From: Candidatus Avispirillum faecium
Lineage (GTDB): Bacteria; Bacillota; Clostridia; Oscillospirales; CAG-272
DNA: 33,595 bases
Assembly (NCBI GenBank): GCA_904396155.1
Contig: CAJFOI010000041.1
Coordinates: 1 to 33,595 of the forward strand
Direction of reading: 5' to 3'
Below, piece after piece: positions 22,625-31,516 of the stretch. Positions within the stretch are counted from its first letter, which is position 1; each line of letters opens with the position of its first letter. The notes below the pieces were generated by a model, which had not been told where the DNA came from, made no database searches, and saw nothing but the letters and a program-made list of their open reading frames with translations. The translations under genes were made by a program, and so were the position numbers.

Positions 22625-25318
22625 ATGGAAGAGCAACGGCCAGATCCGCAGCAGTTGCTGCATTCGATCCGTGCGCAGGAAACCCGTGCGCAGCAGGGAA
22701 GGCTGAAGATATTTTTCGGCTATGCTGCAGGTGTTGGAAAAACATATGCTATGCTGCAGGCGGCCCATCAGGCCCAATCGGCCGGAAGAGATGTGGTTGT
22801 CGGATATGTGGAGCGTCATATACGTCCGGAAACGCTGGCCCTTTTAGACGGTCTGGAACAGCTGCCCTGTAAAGAGATAGAGTACAAGGGCGTTTCTTTG
22901 CGGGAATTTGATATTGACGCTGCGCTGCGGCGCAGACCGCAGTTGATTTTGGTGGATGAGCTGGCGCACAGCAACGCGGCGGGAAGCCGCCATGCCAAGC
23001 GATACCAGGATGTGGAGGAGCTTCTGCGGGCGGGCATCGACGTCTACACGACTGTAAATGTGCAGCATTTGGAGTCGCTCAACGACCTGGTGGAGTCCAT
23101 TACACACATTGCTGTCAGTGAACGGATTCCCGATCACATTTTTGATTCTGCCGACCAGGTGGAGCTTGTGGATATTGAACCCGTCGACTTAATATCCAGG
23201 CTGCGGGCAGGCAAAGTCTATCAAAGAGGGCAGGCCCAGCGGGCGCTCAGCAATTTCTTTACGGAAGAAAATTTGATCGCTCTGCGGGAAATCGCTTTGC
23301 GCCGGACGGCCGACCGGCTCAACCGGGCTGCGCAGAAGGTAGGACAGGAGGCAGCCGCCCGGGCCGGGGAGCATATTCTGCTCTGTTTGTCCAGCTCGCC
23401 GTCCAATGCCGGAGTCATCCGTACGGCGGCCCGGATGGCGGAGGCGTTTCACAGCAGCTTTACGGCATTGTTTGTAGAGACGCCGGAGACAAGGGAATTG
23501 AAGGGGGATCATTTGAAAAGGCTGCGTGACAACCTGCGGCTGGCCGAACAGATGGGCGCGCAGATTGCCTCTGTGTATGGCGATGATCCTGCGGTACAGA
23601 TTGCCGAATTTGCACGGGCCAGTGGGATTACCAAAATCGTGCTGGGACGCACCAATCACCGTCCGGGTCTCTTTTTTAAGGGAAAAACACTGGTAGATCG
23701 ACTGACCGATTATGCTGGAGATCTGGAGATTTATATTATTCCGGACACGCAGCCCTTGTATAAAAAGAAGTTAAGGCTTCTGCGGGGAGAGGATTTTCGG
23801 TTCAGTTGGCGGGATCTTCTAAAGACGATGATTGTCACGGTGCTGGCTACCCTGATCGGATGGGCTTTCTTTGCATTGGGGCTGCGGGAAGCAAATATCA
23901 TTATCGTCTACATTCTCGGCGTGCTGGTTACGACCATTTGGACACAGGGCCATTTGTACGGTGCACTTGCTTCTTTGCTCAGCGTAATTGCCTTTAACTA
24001 TTTTTTTACAGCTCCGCATTTTTCGCTGGAGGCGACAGCGCCGGATTATCCCGTCACTTTTCTGATTATGCTGGCTGCCAGCGTCATCTCCAGCACACTG
24101 GCCACACGTGTGAAGAAACAGGCAAAGCAGGCATCCCAGAAGGCTTATTATACAGAGCTGCTGATGAACTGTAATCAAAAGCTGCAGCAGGGCAGGGACG
24201 AGCAGGAAATCCTGCAGCTGGCTTCCCAGCAGCTGAGTATTTTGTTAGACCGTCCCATACTGTTTGCACTTGCAAAAAAGGAAAAGTTGCACTTTCATGT
24301 GATGCCGGCTGCACGTGAGCAGGAAATTCTCCAGGGGCTGACCAGCGAGGAGTACGGCGTAGCCGACTGGGTCGTCAAAAACAACAAGCGGGCCGGTGCT
24401 ACGACGACCACCCTTTCCAACGCGCACAATCTCTATTTAGCCGTTCGCGGCACACAGGGGGTCATGGGGGTTGTAGCCATTCCCTTCAAGTACTATCCGG
24501 ATTTGGAGGTGTTTGAAAAGAATTTGATGATTTCCATAGTAAATGAATGCGGCCTGGTTCTGGAGAGAAGGCGGCTGCAGCAGGAAAAGCAGTCTATTGA
24601 GCTGGAAACGCAGCAGGAGCGGCTTCGGTCGAATTTGCTTCGGGCCATCTCTCATGATCTGCGTACTCCTCTGACCAGTATCAGCGGCAATGCGGGGATT
24701 CTGATGGAAAAGAGCATTGCGCTGAATGAAGAAAAGAAGCAGGAGCTGTACAGCTCGATTTACGATGACTCGATGTGGCTTGTCAACCTGACAGAGAATC
24801 TGCTGTCTATCACGCGGATCGAAAACGGCACCATGCATTTGCAAATGGACGCCCAGCTTTTAGCCGATGTATTCCAAGAGGCGCTCGCTCATGTCGACCG
24901 GCAGGCAAAGGAGCATCAGATTACCACGGAACTGCCGGACGATCTGCTGATGGCCAGAATGGATGTCCGGTTGATTGTTCAGGTGATTATCAATATAGTC
25001 AACAACGCCATCAAGTATACGCCGGTCGGTTCCCATATCGTTTTGCGTGCGGAACGCTGGGGCTCCATGGTGGAAGTCAGCATCTCGGATGACGGCTCGG
25101 GTATTTTGAATGAGGAAAAAACTCATTTGTTTGATATGTTTTACACGGCGAGTCAGGGAAACTCGGACAATCGGAGAGGGCTGGGACTGGGATTGAGCCT
25201 TTGCCGCTCGATTGTTGTCGCACACGGCGGTACGATTTCTGTGACGGATAACCATCCCCATGGCTCGGTATTTACCTTTACATTACCGTTGGAAGAGGTG
25301 GAAGTAAAAAATGTATAA
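22625..25318 (+). CDS. kdpD: KdpD sensor histidine kinase
   Basis: Membrane sensor for low K+/osmotic stress that phosphorylates KdpE. The 897-residue protein has, in order: the KdpD N-terminal domain with Walker A GYAAGVGKT (32-40) and VDELAHSNAAGSRHAKR; a USP domain from about 248; four transmembrane helices at about 400-500; a GAF-like region; HisKA with the phosphoryl His at 677 (SHDLRTPLTS); and the ATPase domain (NNAIKYTP, DDGSGI, GLGLGLSLC). In the USP domain S256-S258 and F279-T280-A281-L282-F283 are exactly 20 residues apart, matching the S. aureus c-di-AMP signature SxS-X20-FTAxY except for the final Phe. I chose the ATG at 22625 behind AAGGGGAAAC. kdpE overlaps its end. Confidence 0.96.
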   Translation: MEEQRPDPQQLLHSIRAQETRAQQGRLKIFFGYAAGVGKTYAMLQAAHQAQSAGRDVVVGYVERHIRPETLALLDGLEQLPCKEIEYKGVSLREFDIDAALRRRPQLILVDELAHSNAAGSRHAKRYQDVEELLRAGIDVYTTVNVQHLESLNDLVESITHIAVSERIPDHIFDSADQVELVDIEPVDLISRLRAGKVYQRGQAQRALSNFFTEENLIALREIALRRTADRLNRAAQKVGQEAAARAGEHILLCLSSSPSNAGVIRTAARMAEAFHSSFTALFVETPETRELKGDHLKRLRDNLRLAEQMGAQIASVYGDDPAVQIAEFARASGITKIVLGRTNHRPGLFFKGKTLVDRLTDYAGDLEIYIIPDTQPLYKKKLRLLRGEDFRFSWRDLLKTMIVTVLATLIGWAFFALGLREANIIIVYILGVLVTTIWTQGHLYGALASLLSVIAFNYFFTAPHFSLEATAPDYPVTFLIMLAASVISSTLATRVKKQAKQASQKAYYTELLMNCNQKLQQGRDEQEILQLASQQLSILLDRPILFALAKKEKLHFHVMPAAREQEILQGLTSEEYGVADWVVKNNKRAGATTTTLSNAHNLYLAVRGTQGVMGVVAIPFKYYPDLEVFEKNLMISIVNECGLVLERRRLQQEKQSIELETQQERLRSNLLRAISHDLRTPLTSISGNAGILMEKSIALNEEKKQELYSSIYDDSMWLVNLTENLLSITRIENGTMHLQMDAQLLADVFQEALAHVDRQAKEHQITTELPDDLLMARMDVRLIVQVIINIVNNAIKYTPVGSHIVLRAERWGSMVEVSISDDGSGILNEEKTHLFDMFYTASQGNSDNRRGLGLGLSLCRSIVVAHGGTISVTDNHPHGSVFTFTLPLEEVEVKNV

Positions 25319-26006
25319 ACCAAAAATATTGGTTGTGGAGGACGATCCTGCCATCAGCAATTTGATCCGTACGACGCTGGACACGCAAAATTATCAATAC
25401 CATACGGCTAAAAATGGTTCCAGTGCGATTCTCGACGCTGTATCCTACAAGCCGGATGTGATCATTCTCGATCTCGGCCTGCCAGATATGGACGGCGTGG
25501 ATATTATCAAAAAAGTCCGTGGCTGGAGCAATTTGCCCATCATCGTTGTCAGCGCACGCAGTGAAGATCAGGATAAGGTGGACGCACTGGACGCCGGTGC
25601 CGATGACTATCTCACAAAGCCGTTCAGTGTGGATGAATTTCTGGCGCGGCTGCGGGTGGCGCTGCGCAGAAGTCATACGGAGGAAACCGCCGGAGAGGAA
25701 GGCAGCGTATATAACAACGGAGAGCTGAAGATTGACTATGCCGCGGGATGTGCATATATCCGGGATACGGAAATCCATCTGACACCGATCGAATATAAAC
25801 TGCTCTGTCTGCTTGCCAAAAACACTGGAAAAGTTTTAACCCATAACTATATTCTCAGGGAAATTTGGGGCAGTGCGCTGGAATCCGACATTCCGTCTCT
25901 GCGCGTGTTTATGGCGACACTCCGGAAAAAAATCGAAACCAATCCCTCTTCTCCCCGGTATATTCAAACCCATGTTGGGATTGGATATCGAATGATTCGT
26001 CAATGA
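25311..26006 (+). CDS. kdpE: KdpE response regulator (OmpR/PhoB family)
   Basis: DNA-binding regulator, phosphorylated by KdpD, that activates kdpFABC. The 231-residue protein has a receiver domain with acidic pocket E10-D11-D12, phospho-acceptor D54 (LDLGLPDMDG) and K103 (LTKPF). A winged-helix domain follows at about 133-231 (LTPIEYKLLCLLAKN, LREIWG, RVFMATLRKKIE, VGIGYRM). The ATG at 25311 overlaps the kdpD stop by eight bases and GAGGTGGAAG provides a Shine-Dalgarno. A terminator follows. Its probable targets are the two 11-bp repeats described at 22519 and 27331. Confidence 0.96.
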   Translation: MYKPKILVVEDDPAISNLIRTTLDTQNYQYHTAKNGSSAILDAVSYKPDVIILDLGLPDMDGVDIIKKVRGWSNLPIIVVSARSEDQDKVDALDAGADDYLTKPFSVDEFLARLRVALRRSHTEETAGEEGSVYNNGELKIDYAAGCAYIRDTEIHLTPIEYKLLCLLAKNTGKVLTHNYILREIWGSALESDIPSLRVFMATLRKKIETNPSSPRYIQTHVGIGYRMIRQ

Positions 26007-26073
26007 GCGGTGCGAACACGCATTGCAGTACGCACCTAAAATCGAACCGGAAGGGTTTTTGGAAAATATAGCG

Positions 26074-26107
26074 AAAGCCGGCGTTTCGGGCGCCGGCTTT
26101 TTTTCTT
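26074..26107. terminator. Terminator after kdpE (convergent with dapA)
   Basis: A 10-bp stem AAAGCCGGCG/CGCCGGCTTT with a TTTCGGG loop, followed by a T run on the + strand. A strong intrinsic terminator for kdpDE; on the minus strand the tail is weaker, but it may also serve dapA. Confidence 0.9.
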
Positions 26108-26114
26108 TGTACAG

Positions 26115-27071
26115 TTAATGATTTTTTCTCCACAGCAGCGTTTCCTGGGGACGCCGCACTGTAACCGAACCTGCTTTTGCATCTTCAGTCAGTCCATAAC
26201 GATGCAGACAGTTTTTCAGCTTTTCCTCTGCCACCGGATCCATAGCGCAAAGTGGCAGGCGGCATTCGCCTACGTGCATCCCCATGGCGTTCATGGCACA
26301 TTTTACAGGAATCGGATTTACATCGCTGAACAGATTTTCAATGAGTTCCAGATACCGAAGCTGCAGCGTATCGCTGCGTTCGGGATCCCCTTCAAAATAA
26401 CTCTGGCAGATCTCATGGGTTTCTTTCGGGACCACATTGGCCAGCACGGAGATCACCCCTCTGGCGCCCAACGCCAGGGCGGAGGTAATCTGATCGTCGT
26501 TTCCGGAATAGATTTGCAGCCTGTCGCCGCACAGTGAGAGAATCTTGGCAATTTGGGAAAAATTTCCGCTGGCTTCCTTGGTTCCCACAATATTTGGAAT
26601 CTCACTCAGTCTGGCATAGGTTGCCGGCAAAATGTTTACGCCCGTTCGGCTGGGAACATTATATAGAAGAATGGGAAGGGACACTTCTTTTGCAACGGCC
26701 GCAAAATGCAGATACAGTCCCTGCTGTGAGCATTTGTTGTAATAGGGCGTCACCAGCAGCAGTGCGTCCGCGCCCAATTCCTGTGCTCCCCTGGACAGTG
26801 CGATTGCGTGTGCGGTGTTGTTGCTTCCCGTTCCGGCGACGACCGGGATGCGGCCACGCACACAATCTACTGTGTACCGGATTACCTCCAGGTGTTCCTG
26901 GTCGGTCAGGGTGGAAGCTTCTCCTGTGGTGCCGGTAATTACGATGGCGTCCGTGTGATTTTGCAGATGAAATTCAATCAACTCGCCTATTTTTTCATAG
27001 TTTACGGACAGATCGGGATGCATTGGCGTGACCAGCGCCACGCCGGAGCCGGTGAACACCGTCTCTTTCAT
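26115..27071 (-). CDS. dapA: 4-hydroxy-tetrahydrodipicolinate synthase family protein
   Basis: Condenses pyruvate with aspartate semialdehyde in the lysine/diaminopimelate pathway. The 318-residue protein has the Schiff-base K165 (GTKEASGN), Y137 (LLYNVP), R142 (SRTG), GTTGEAST (47-54), and PYYNK (109-113), all consistent with true DapA rather than aldolase relatives. It is about 25 residues longer than usual at the C terminus (SVTVRRPQETLLW). The start follows GAGGAAAAG; a longer frame begins 27 codons earlier, ahead of the site, and was rejected. It sits alone on the minus strand between kdpDE and kdpFABC and shares no function with them that I can see. Confidence 0.92.
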   Translation of the reverse strand: MKETVFTGSGVALVTPMHPDLSVNYEKIGELIEFHLQNHTDAIVITGTTGEASTLTDQEHLEVIRYTVDCVRGRIPVVAGTGSNNTAHAIALSRGAQELGADALLLVTPYYNKCSQQGLYLHFAAVAKEVSLPILLYNVPSRTGVNILPATYARLSEIPNIVGTKEASGNFSQIAKILSLCGDRLQIYSGNDDQITSALALGARGVISVLANVVPKETHEICQSYFEGDPERSDTLQLRYLELIENLFSDVNPIPVKCAMNAMGMHVGECRLPLCAMDPVAEEKLKNCLHRYGLTEDAKAGSVTVRRPQETLLWRKNH

Positions 27072-27138
27072 TTTCTTTTCCTCATTTCTGTTATTTTTAG
27101 ACCGACGGGAAGTCGATCTTTTGATACAGCTCCATCCT

Positions 27139-27166
27139 AACATAAAGAACATAAAGATGGTGTTAA
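27139..27166 (-). promoter_or_regulatory. Possible promoter of dapA
   Basis: On the minus strand: TTAACA (27161-27166), a 16-base spacer and TATGTT (27139-27144), giving a leader of about 60 bases. A modest match. No lysine riboswitch signature is visible in that leader. Confidence 0.4.
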
Positions 27167-27220
27167 TAAATCGCAGGAGAGATTAAGATAAAAATATCTT
27201 TCAAAAAAGGAATATAGAAT

Positions 27221-27270
27221 CGGTACTGCAGCTGCGGTCTTTGGACATGGGAAACGGCAGCCGTTTTTTT
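27221..27270 (+). terminator. Weak hairpin with T run in the dapA-kdp intergenic region
   Basis: GCTGC (27231-27235) can pair with GCAGC (27257-27261), and seven T residues follow at 27264-27270. There is no + strand gene just upstream. It may end a small RNA or be incidental. The rest of the 358-base gap from 27072 holds the two promoter regions and no other gene I can support. Confidence 0.3.
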
Positions 27271-27330
27271 ATATTATAAATAATGTAGAGAATGCAAAAA
27301 AATGGCCCGCTGCTGTGCAGTATTTTTCTC

Positions 27331-27394
27331 TTAACATAAATTTAATATGACACGAAAAATGTTTAGCGCACATTCATGGGGAAGCTGATACAAT
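27331..27394 (+). promoter_or_regulatory. kdpFABC promoter with candidate KdpE direct-repeat operator
   Basis: TTAAC (27331) and TTAAT (27342) form an 11-bp direct repeat, and TACAAT at 27389-27394 is the likely -10, 58 bases after the repeat start. This is identical spacing to the kdpDE promoter. The -35 position (GCGCAC) is poor, consistent with dependence on an activator. A CATGGGGAAGCT motif before the -10 resembles CATAGGAATCTT upstream of kdpD. Confidence 0.6.
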
Positions 27395-27429
27395 GGCAAA
27401 GGAATCAAGAAATGAAGGAGGATTGAAAT

Positions 27430-27528
27430 ATGCTGGATGTGATGATGCTCGCCATTCTGGCTGTAAGCTTTGGACTGGTTGGGCTGTTGGTTTATTGGTG
27501 TCACAAGCAGGTTGACAGACAGGAATAA
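27430..27528 (+). CDS. Small single-pass membrane peptide at the head of the kdp operon
   Basis: A 32-residue peptide, too short for usual gene finders: one hydrophobic segment (MLAILAVSFGLVGLLVYW), then the basic tail C-H-K-Q-V-D-R-Q-E. GAAGGAGGATTGAAAT gives an excellent Shine-Dalgarno, and the next gene, kdpF, starts 13 bases after its stop. It resembles KdpF in size and topology but not in motif. It may be a second lipid-like stabilising subunit or an assembly factor; this is inference. Confidence 0.65.
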   Translation: MLDVMMLAILAVSFGLVGLLVYWCHKQVDRQE

Positions 27529-27541
27529 GGAGGAAAATCAT

Positions 27542-27619
27542 ATGCTCATACTCGGTATAATTGTTTTATTGGTAGGGGTATATCTGGTCTATGCACTGGT
27601 ACATCCCGAAAAATTCTGA
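27542..27619 (+). CDS. kdpF: KdpF, small subunit of the K+-transporting ATPase
   Basis: A 25-residue single transmembrane helix ending in LVYALVHPEKF, which matches the E. coli KdpF ending (LVYALINAEAF) closely. It stabilises the KdpFABC complex in the cytoplasmic membrane. TAAGGAGGAAAATC precedes the ATG. kdpA follows within 21 bases. Confidence 0.9.
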   Translation: MLILGIIVLLVGVYLVYALVHPEKF

Positions 27620-27640
27620 CACTTGCAGGAGGGCATGGAC

Positions 27641-29419
27641 ATGCTACAGATCATTTTAACCATTATCCTGTATCTGATAATGGTTATTCCGGTGGGGATC
27701 TATGTATATCACATTGCCGCCGGGAAACATACGTTTGCCGATCCTGTATTTGACCGTGTGGACGGCGTCATTTACAAGATCAGCGGGATCAAGCCGAAAA
27801 ACGGGATGAACTGGAAAAAATATGCGCTGGCTCTGCTGGGAACCAACGGAGTGATGATCCTGCTCGGCTATGTGATTTTGCGGATTCAAAGCGTTGCTTT
27901 GTTCAATCCCAACGGAATCGAGGGAATGGAGCCTTCGCTTTCCTTTAACACCATCATCAGTTTTATGACGAACACCAACCTTCAGCACTATTCGGGGGAA
28001 TCGGGGCTGTCTTATTTGTCTCAGATGCTGGTGATCATCTTTATGATGTTTGTATCCGCTGCCAGCGGATATGCCGCCTGCGTTGCGTTCATCCGCGGAC
28101 TGGCAGGCAAAACAAAGGACAATGTGGGCAACTTTTTTGCCGACCTTGTCCGGATCACCACCCGTGTTCTGCTTCCTTTTTCCATTGTGGGTGGTCTGCT
28201 GCTGGTGTGGCAGGGGGTTCCCCAGAACCTGACAGGCAATATTGTGGTAGACACCATCGAGGGCGCAAAGCAGGTCATTGCCATGGGCCCGATTGCGGCA
28301 CTGGAGATTATCAAGCACCTGGGTACAAACGGCGGCGGCTTTTTGGGCGCAAATTCGTCCACCCCGCTGGAAAATCCGACGATTCTCTCCAATTTGATCG
28401 AGCTGTATTCCATGATGCTGCTCCCAGGTGCCAGTGTGATTACCTTCGGTAAAATGGTCAGAGACCGCAAGCGGGACGCTGTGGCTGCATATGACAGCAC
28501 CGATGCAAAAAAGGCGTATGCCCCCAAGGGCAGAGTCCGCAGAAGTCTCACCGCATGGATGTACGGGCGGGAAGGCAGAACCATCTTTGCCGCGATGGGA
28601 ATCATCTTTGTCATTGGTCTTGCCGTTTGCTTCTGGGCGGAAAGCCAGGGCAATCCGGCGATTGCCGATGTGGGGATCAGTCAGTCTATGGGAAGCATGG
28701 AAGGAAAGGAAGTGCGGTTTGGCATTGCGCAGTCCGCCATGTTTACCACTACGACCACGTCGTTTACAACCGGTACGGTCAACAACATGCACGATACCCT
28801 GACGCCGCTGGGCGGCATGATTCCCCTGCTGCATATGATGCTCAACGTGGTATTCGGCGGCAAGGGTGTCGGTTTGATGAACATGATTATGTACGCCATT
28901 CTGGCCGTGTTTATCTGCGGATTGATGATCGGGCGCACACCGGAATATCTGGGCAAGAAAATAGAAGGGCGTGAGATGAAGCTCACGGCGCTGTGCATCA
29001 TCATCCATCCGTTGCTGATTCTGGCGTTTTCCGCTCTGGCTGTGGCAACGACGGCCGGTATGGAGGGAATCACCAATCCCGGATTCCACGGACTGTCGCA
29101 GGTGCTGTATGAATATGCATCTTCCGCTGCGAACAACGGTTCCGGTTTTGAGGGGCTGGCAGACAATACCATGTTCTGGAATATCACAACCGGGCTGGCC
29201 ATGTTCTTTGGACGGTATCTTTCCATTGTGATCCAGCTGGCCATTGCCGGCTCGCTGATGAAAAAGAAATTTGTCAGTGAGTCTGTGGGCACACTGCACA
29301 CGGATACTGCTTCGTTTGCCGTCATATTGGTTTTCGTTGTGTATATTTTCGCAGCGCTGACCTTCTTCCCGGCGCTGGCGCTCGGTCCGATCGCGGAACA
29401 TCTCACCCTCTGGGCGTAA
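27641..29419 (+). CDS. kdpA: KdpA, K+-selective channel-like subunit
   Basis: Binds extracellular K+ and translocates it in the KdpFABC P-type ATPase. The 592-residue membrane protein has about ten helices. Four filter-type loops are visible: TNTNLQHYSG (from 110), GTNGGGFLGANS (from 228), SFTTGTVNN (from 374) and SSAANNGSGF (from 494), each containing the critical Gly. E. coli KdpA has 557 residues, so this one is a little long. I placed the start at 27641, eight bases after AGGAGG; an ATG at 27635 and a TTG at 27623 are closer to or before the ribosome site. Confidence 0.95.
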   Translation: MLQIILTIILYLIMVIPVGIYVYHIAAGKHTFADPVFDRVDGVIYKISGIKPKNGMNWKKYALALLGTNGVMILLGYVILRIQSVALFNPNGIEGMEPSLSFNTIISFMTNTNLQHYSGESGLSYLSQMLVIIFMMFVSAASGYAACVAFIRGLAGKTKDNVGNFFADLVRITTRVLLPFSIVGGLLLVWQGVPQNLTGNIVVDTIEGAKQVIAMGPIAALEIIKHLGTNGGGFLGANSSTPLENPTILSNLIELYSMMLLPGASVITFGKMVRDRKRDAVAAYDSTDAKKAYAPKGRVRRSLTAWMYGREGRTIFAAMGIIFVIGLAVCFWAESQGNPAIADVGISQSMGSMEGKEVRFGIAQSAMFTTTTTSFTTGTVNNMHDTLTPLGGMIPLLHMMLNVVFGGKGVGLMNMIMYAILAVFICGLMIGRTPEYLGKKIEGREMKLTALCIIIHPLLILAFSALAVATTAGMEGITNPGFHGLSQVLYEYASSAANNGSGFEGLADNTMFWNITTGLAMFFGRYLSIVIQLAIAGSLMKKKFVSESVGTLHTDTASFAVILVFVVYIFAALTFFPALALGPIAEHLTLWA

Positions 29420-29434
29420 GGAGGTAGTCTGAAA

Positions 29435-31489
29435 ATGAGTAAAAAGCGCAATCAGAAGCTGGTTACGCCGGAAATATTCCGTCAGGCAGTGATCGGCTCC
29501 TTTGTAAAATTAAATCCCCGCACTATGATGAAAAATCCTGTGATGTTTGTCGTGGAGATCGGCTTTGCGATCACACTGATCCTTTCCTTTTTCCCGACGC
29601 TGTTCGGCGATCTGGCGGCCAGCAATCTGCGTACATACAATATCATTGTGTCCATCATCTTGTTTATTACCGTATTGTTTGCAAATTTTGCCGAGTCTGT
29701 GGCGGAGGGACGCGGGAAAGCGCAGGCGGCCAGCCTGAAAAAAACGCAGAAGGACACAAAGGCCCGTCTGCTCAAGGAGGACGGCTCAGAGGAAATCGTT
29801 CTGTCCAGCCAGTTGAAAAAAGGCGACGTCGTCCTGGTATCGGCTGGGGAAATTATCCCCGGCGATGGAGAAGTGATCGAGGGCATCGCTTCAGTGGACG
29901 AATCTGCCATCACCGGGGAATCTGCTCCGGTAGTGCGGGAGTCCGGAGGAGATTTCTGCTCAGTGACCGGTGGAACCACCGTGGTATCCGACTGGTTGAA
30001 AATACAGATTACTTCGGATCCGGGCAATAGCTTTTTGGACCGGATGATCGCTCTGGTAGAGGGCGCTTCCCGAAAGAAAACGCCCAACGAAATTGCACTG
30101 AACACCCTGCTGGTTTCGCTGACCATTATCTTTATGATTGTGATTGTCACGCTGTATCCCATCGGCGTATATTCCGGGGTTCAACTGCAAACTTCCACGC
30201 TGATTGCGCTGGCGGTTTGTCTCATTCCCACCACCATCGGCGGATTGCTTTCCGCCATTGGAATCGCCGGCATGGACCGTGTGACACGCTTTAACGTCAT
30301 TGCTATGTCCGGAAAAGCCGTGGAAGCCTGCGGCGACGTGGACACCATGATTTTGGACAAAACCGGCACCATCACTTATGGAAACCGCCTGGCGGCCGAC
30401 TTCTTCCCGGTAGGAGGCGCAAGCCGCAGCGACCTTGTGCGCTGCGCGGCACTGACCAGCCTGCACGATGAGACGCCGGAAGGAAAGTCCACGTTGGAAC
30501 TGGCCCGTCGGATGGGCGATCAAAGTACAGAGACGGAGGGCTCCAGTTTTATTGAATTTACTGCGCAGACGCGAATGAGCGGCGTGGACCTTCCCGATGG
30601 GATGAAAATCCGCAAAGGCGCTGCGGACGCTATTGAGCAGTATGTAAAGGAGTTGGGAGGTCAGATTCCGGCAGATCTCCACGAGCAGGTAGAAAAAATT
30701 TCCAGCCTGGGTGGCACGCCGCTGGCCGTCTGTGAAAATAACCGGATCCTGGGCGTCATTTATTTGAAGGATACGGTAAAGCCCGGTATGGTTGAACGGT
30801 TTGAACGGCTGCGTGCCATCGGCATCAAGACCATCATGTGTACGGGAGACAATCCGCTGACAGCAGCGACCATTGCGAAAGAGGCCGGAGTGGATGGCTT
30901 TATTGCAGAATGCAAGCCGGAAGACAAGATCGATGTCATCAAGAAGGAGCAGGCGGAAGGAAAGATCGTAGCAATGACCGGTGACGGCACGAACGATGCG
31001 CCGGCGCTGGCGCAGGCAAATGTGGGGCTTGCCATGAACAGCGGCACCACTGCTGCAAAAGAGGCTGCGAATATGGTAGATCTGGATTCTGATCCCACCA
31101 AGATCCTGGAGGTTGTGGAGATCGGCAAGCAGCTTCTGATCACCCGCGGCAGCCTAACCACTTTCTCCATCGCCAACGACATTGCAAAATATTTTGCAAT
31201 TATTCCGGCCATGTTTATGGAGGCGATCCCGCAGCTGGGCGTGCTGAATATCATGCATCTGGCCAGCCCTTACAGCGCCATTCTTTCCGCTTTGATCTTC
31301 AACGCCATCATTATTCCCTGCTTGATTCCTCTGGCGATGAAGGGCGTAAAATATCGTCCCATGTCTTCCGGAAAGACACTGGCAAGGAACATGCTGATTT
31401 ATGGCGTCGGCGGAATCATCACACCCTTTATCGGCATTAAAATTATTGATCTGCTTATTCATCCGTTGCTCACACTGATTGGTTTATAA
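29435..31489 (+). CDS. kdpB: KdpB, catalytic P-type ATPase subunit
   Basis: Hydrolyses ATP to drive K+ uptake with KdpA. The 684-residue protein has actuator TGES (160-163), phosphorylation site DKTGTITYG (D308), [12 protein letters not shown], and helix signatures of the type IA subfamily ([18 protein letters not shown]). S163 in TGES corresponds to the Ser that, when phosphorylated, inhibits E. coli KdpB, so post-translational shut-off may be conserved. AAGGAGGTAGTC precedes the ATG, 15 bases after kdpA. Confidence 0.96.
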   Translation: MSKKRNQKLVTPEIFRQAVIGSFVKLNPRTMMKNPVMFVVEIGFAITLILSFFPTLFGDLAASNLRTYNIIVSIILFITVLFANFAESVAEGRGKAQAASLKKTQKDTKARLLKEDGSEEIVLSSQLKKGDVVLVSAGEIIPGDGEVIEGIASVDESAITGESAPVVRESGGDFCSVTGGTTVVSDWLKIQITSDPGNSFLDRMIALVEGASRKKTPNEIALNTLLVSLTIIFMIVIVTLYPIGVYSGVQLQTSTLIALAVCLIPTTIGGLLSAIGIAGMDRVTRFNVIAMSGKAVEACGDVDTMILDKTGTITYGNRLAADFFPVGGASRSDLVRCAALTSLHDETPEGKSTLELARRMGDQSTETEGSSFIEFTAQTRMSGVDLPDGMKIRKGAADAIEQYVKELGGQIPADLHEQVEKISSLGGTPLAVCENNRILGVIYLKDTVKPGMVERFERLRAIGIKTIMCTGDNPLTAATIAKEAGVDGFIAECKPEDKIDVIKKEQAEGKIVAMTGDGTNDAPALAQANVGLAMNSGTTAAKEAANMVDLDSDPTKILEVVEIGKQLLITRGSLTTFSIANDIAKYFAIIPAMFMEAIPQLGVLNIMHLASPYSAILSALIFNAIIIPCLIPLAMKGVKYRPMSSGKTLARNMLIYGVGGIITPFIGIKIIDLLIHPLLTLIGL

Positions 31490-31516
31490 GCGGTTGTTAT
31501 AGGGAGGATAGAAACC

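Noticed and set aside
27072-27132. Lysine riboswitch before dapA
   Set aside because: The likely leader is only about 60 bases and lacks the conserved lysine-aptamer segments.
27150-27300. c-di-AMP (ydaO) riboswitch upstream of the kdp operon
   Set aside because: Expected by analogy with other Firmicutes, but none of the conserved ydaO segments is readable here.
27656-29401. A 581-codon minus-strand frame antisense to kdpA
   Set aside because: Shadow of kdpA; no recognisable protein features and no Shine-Dalgarno.
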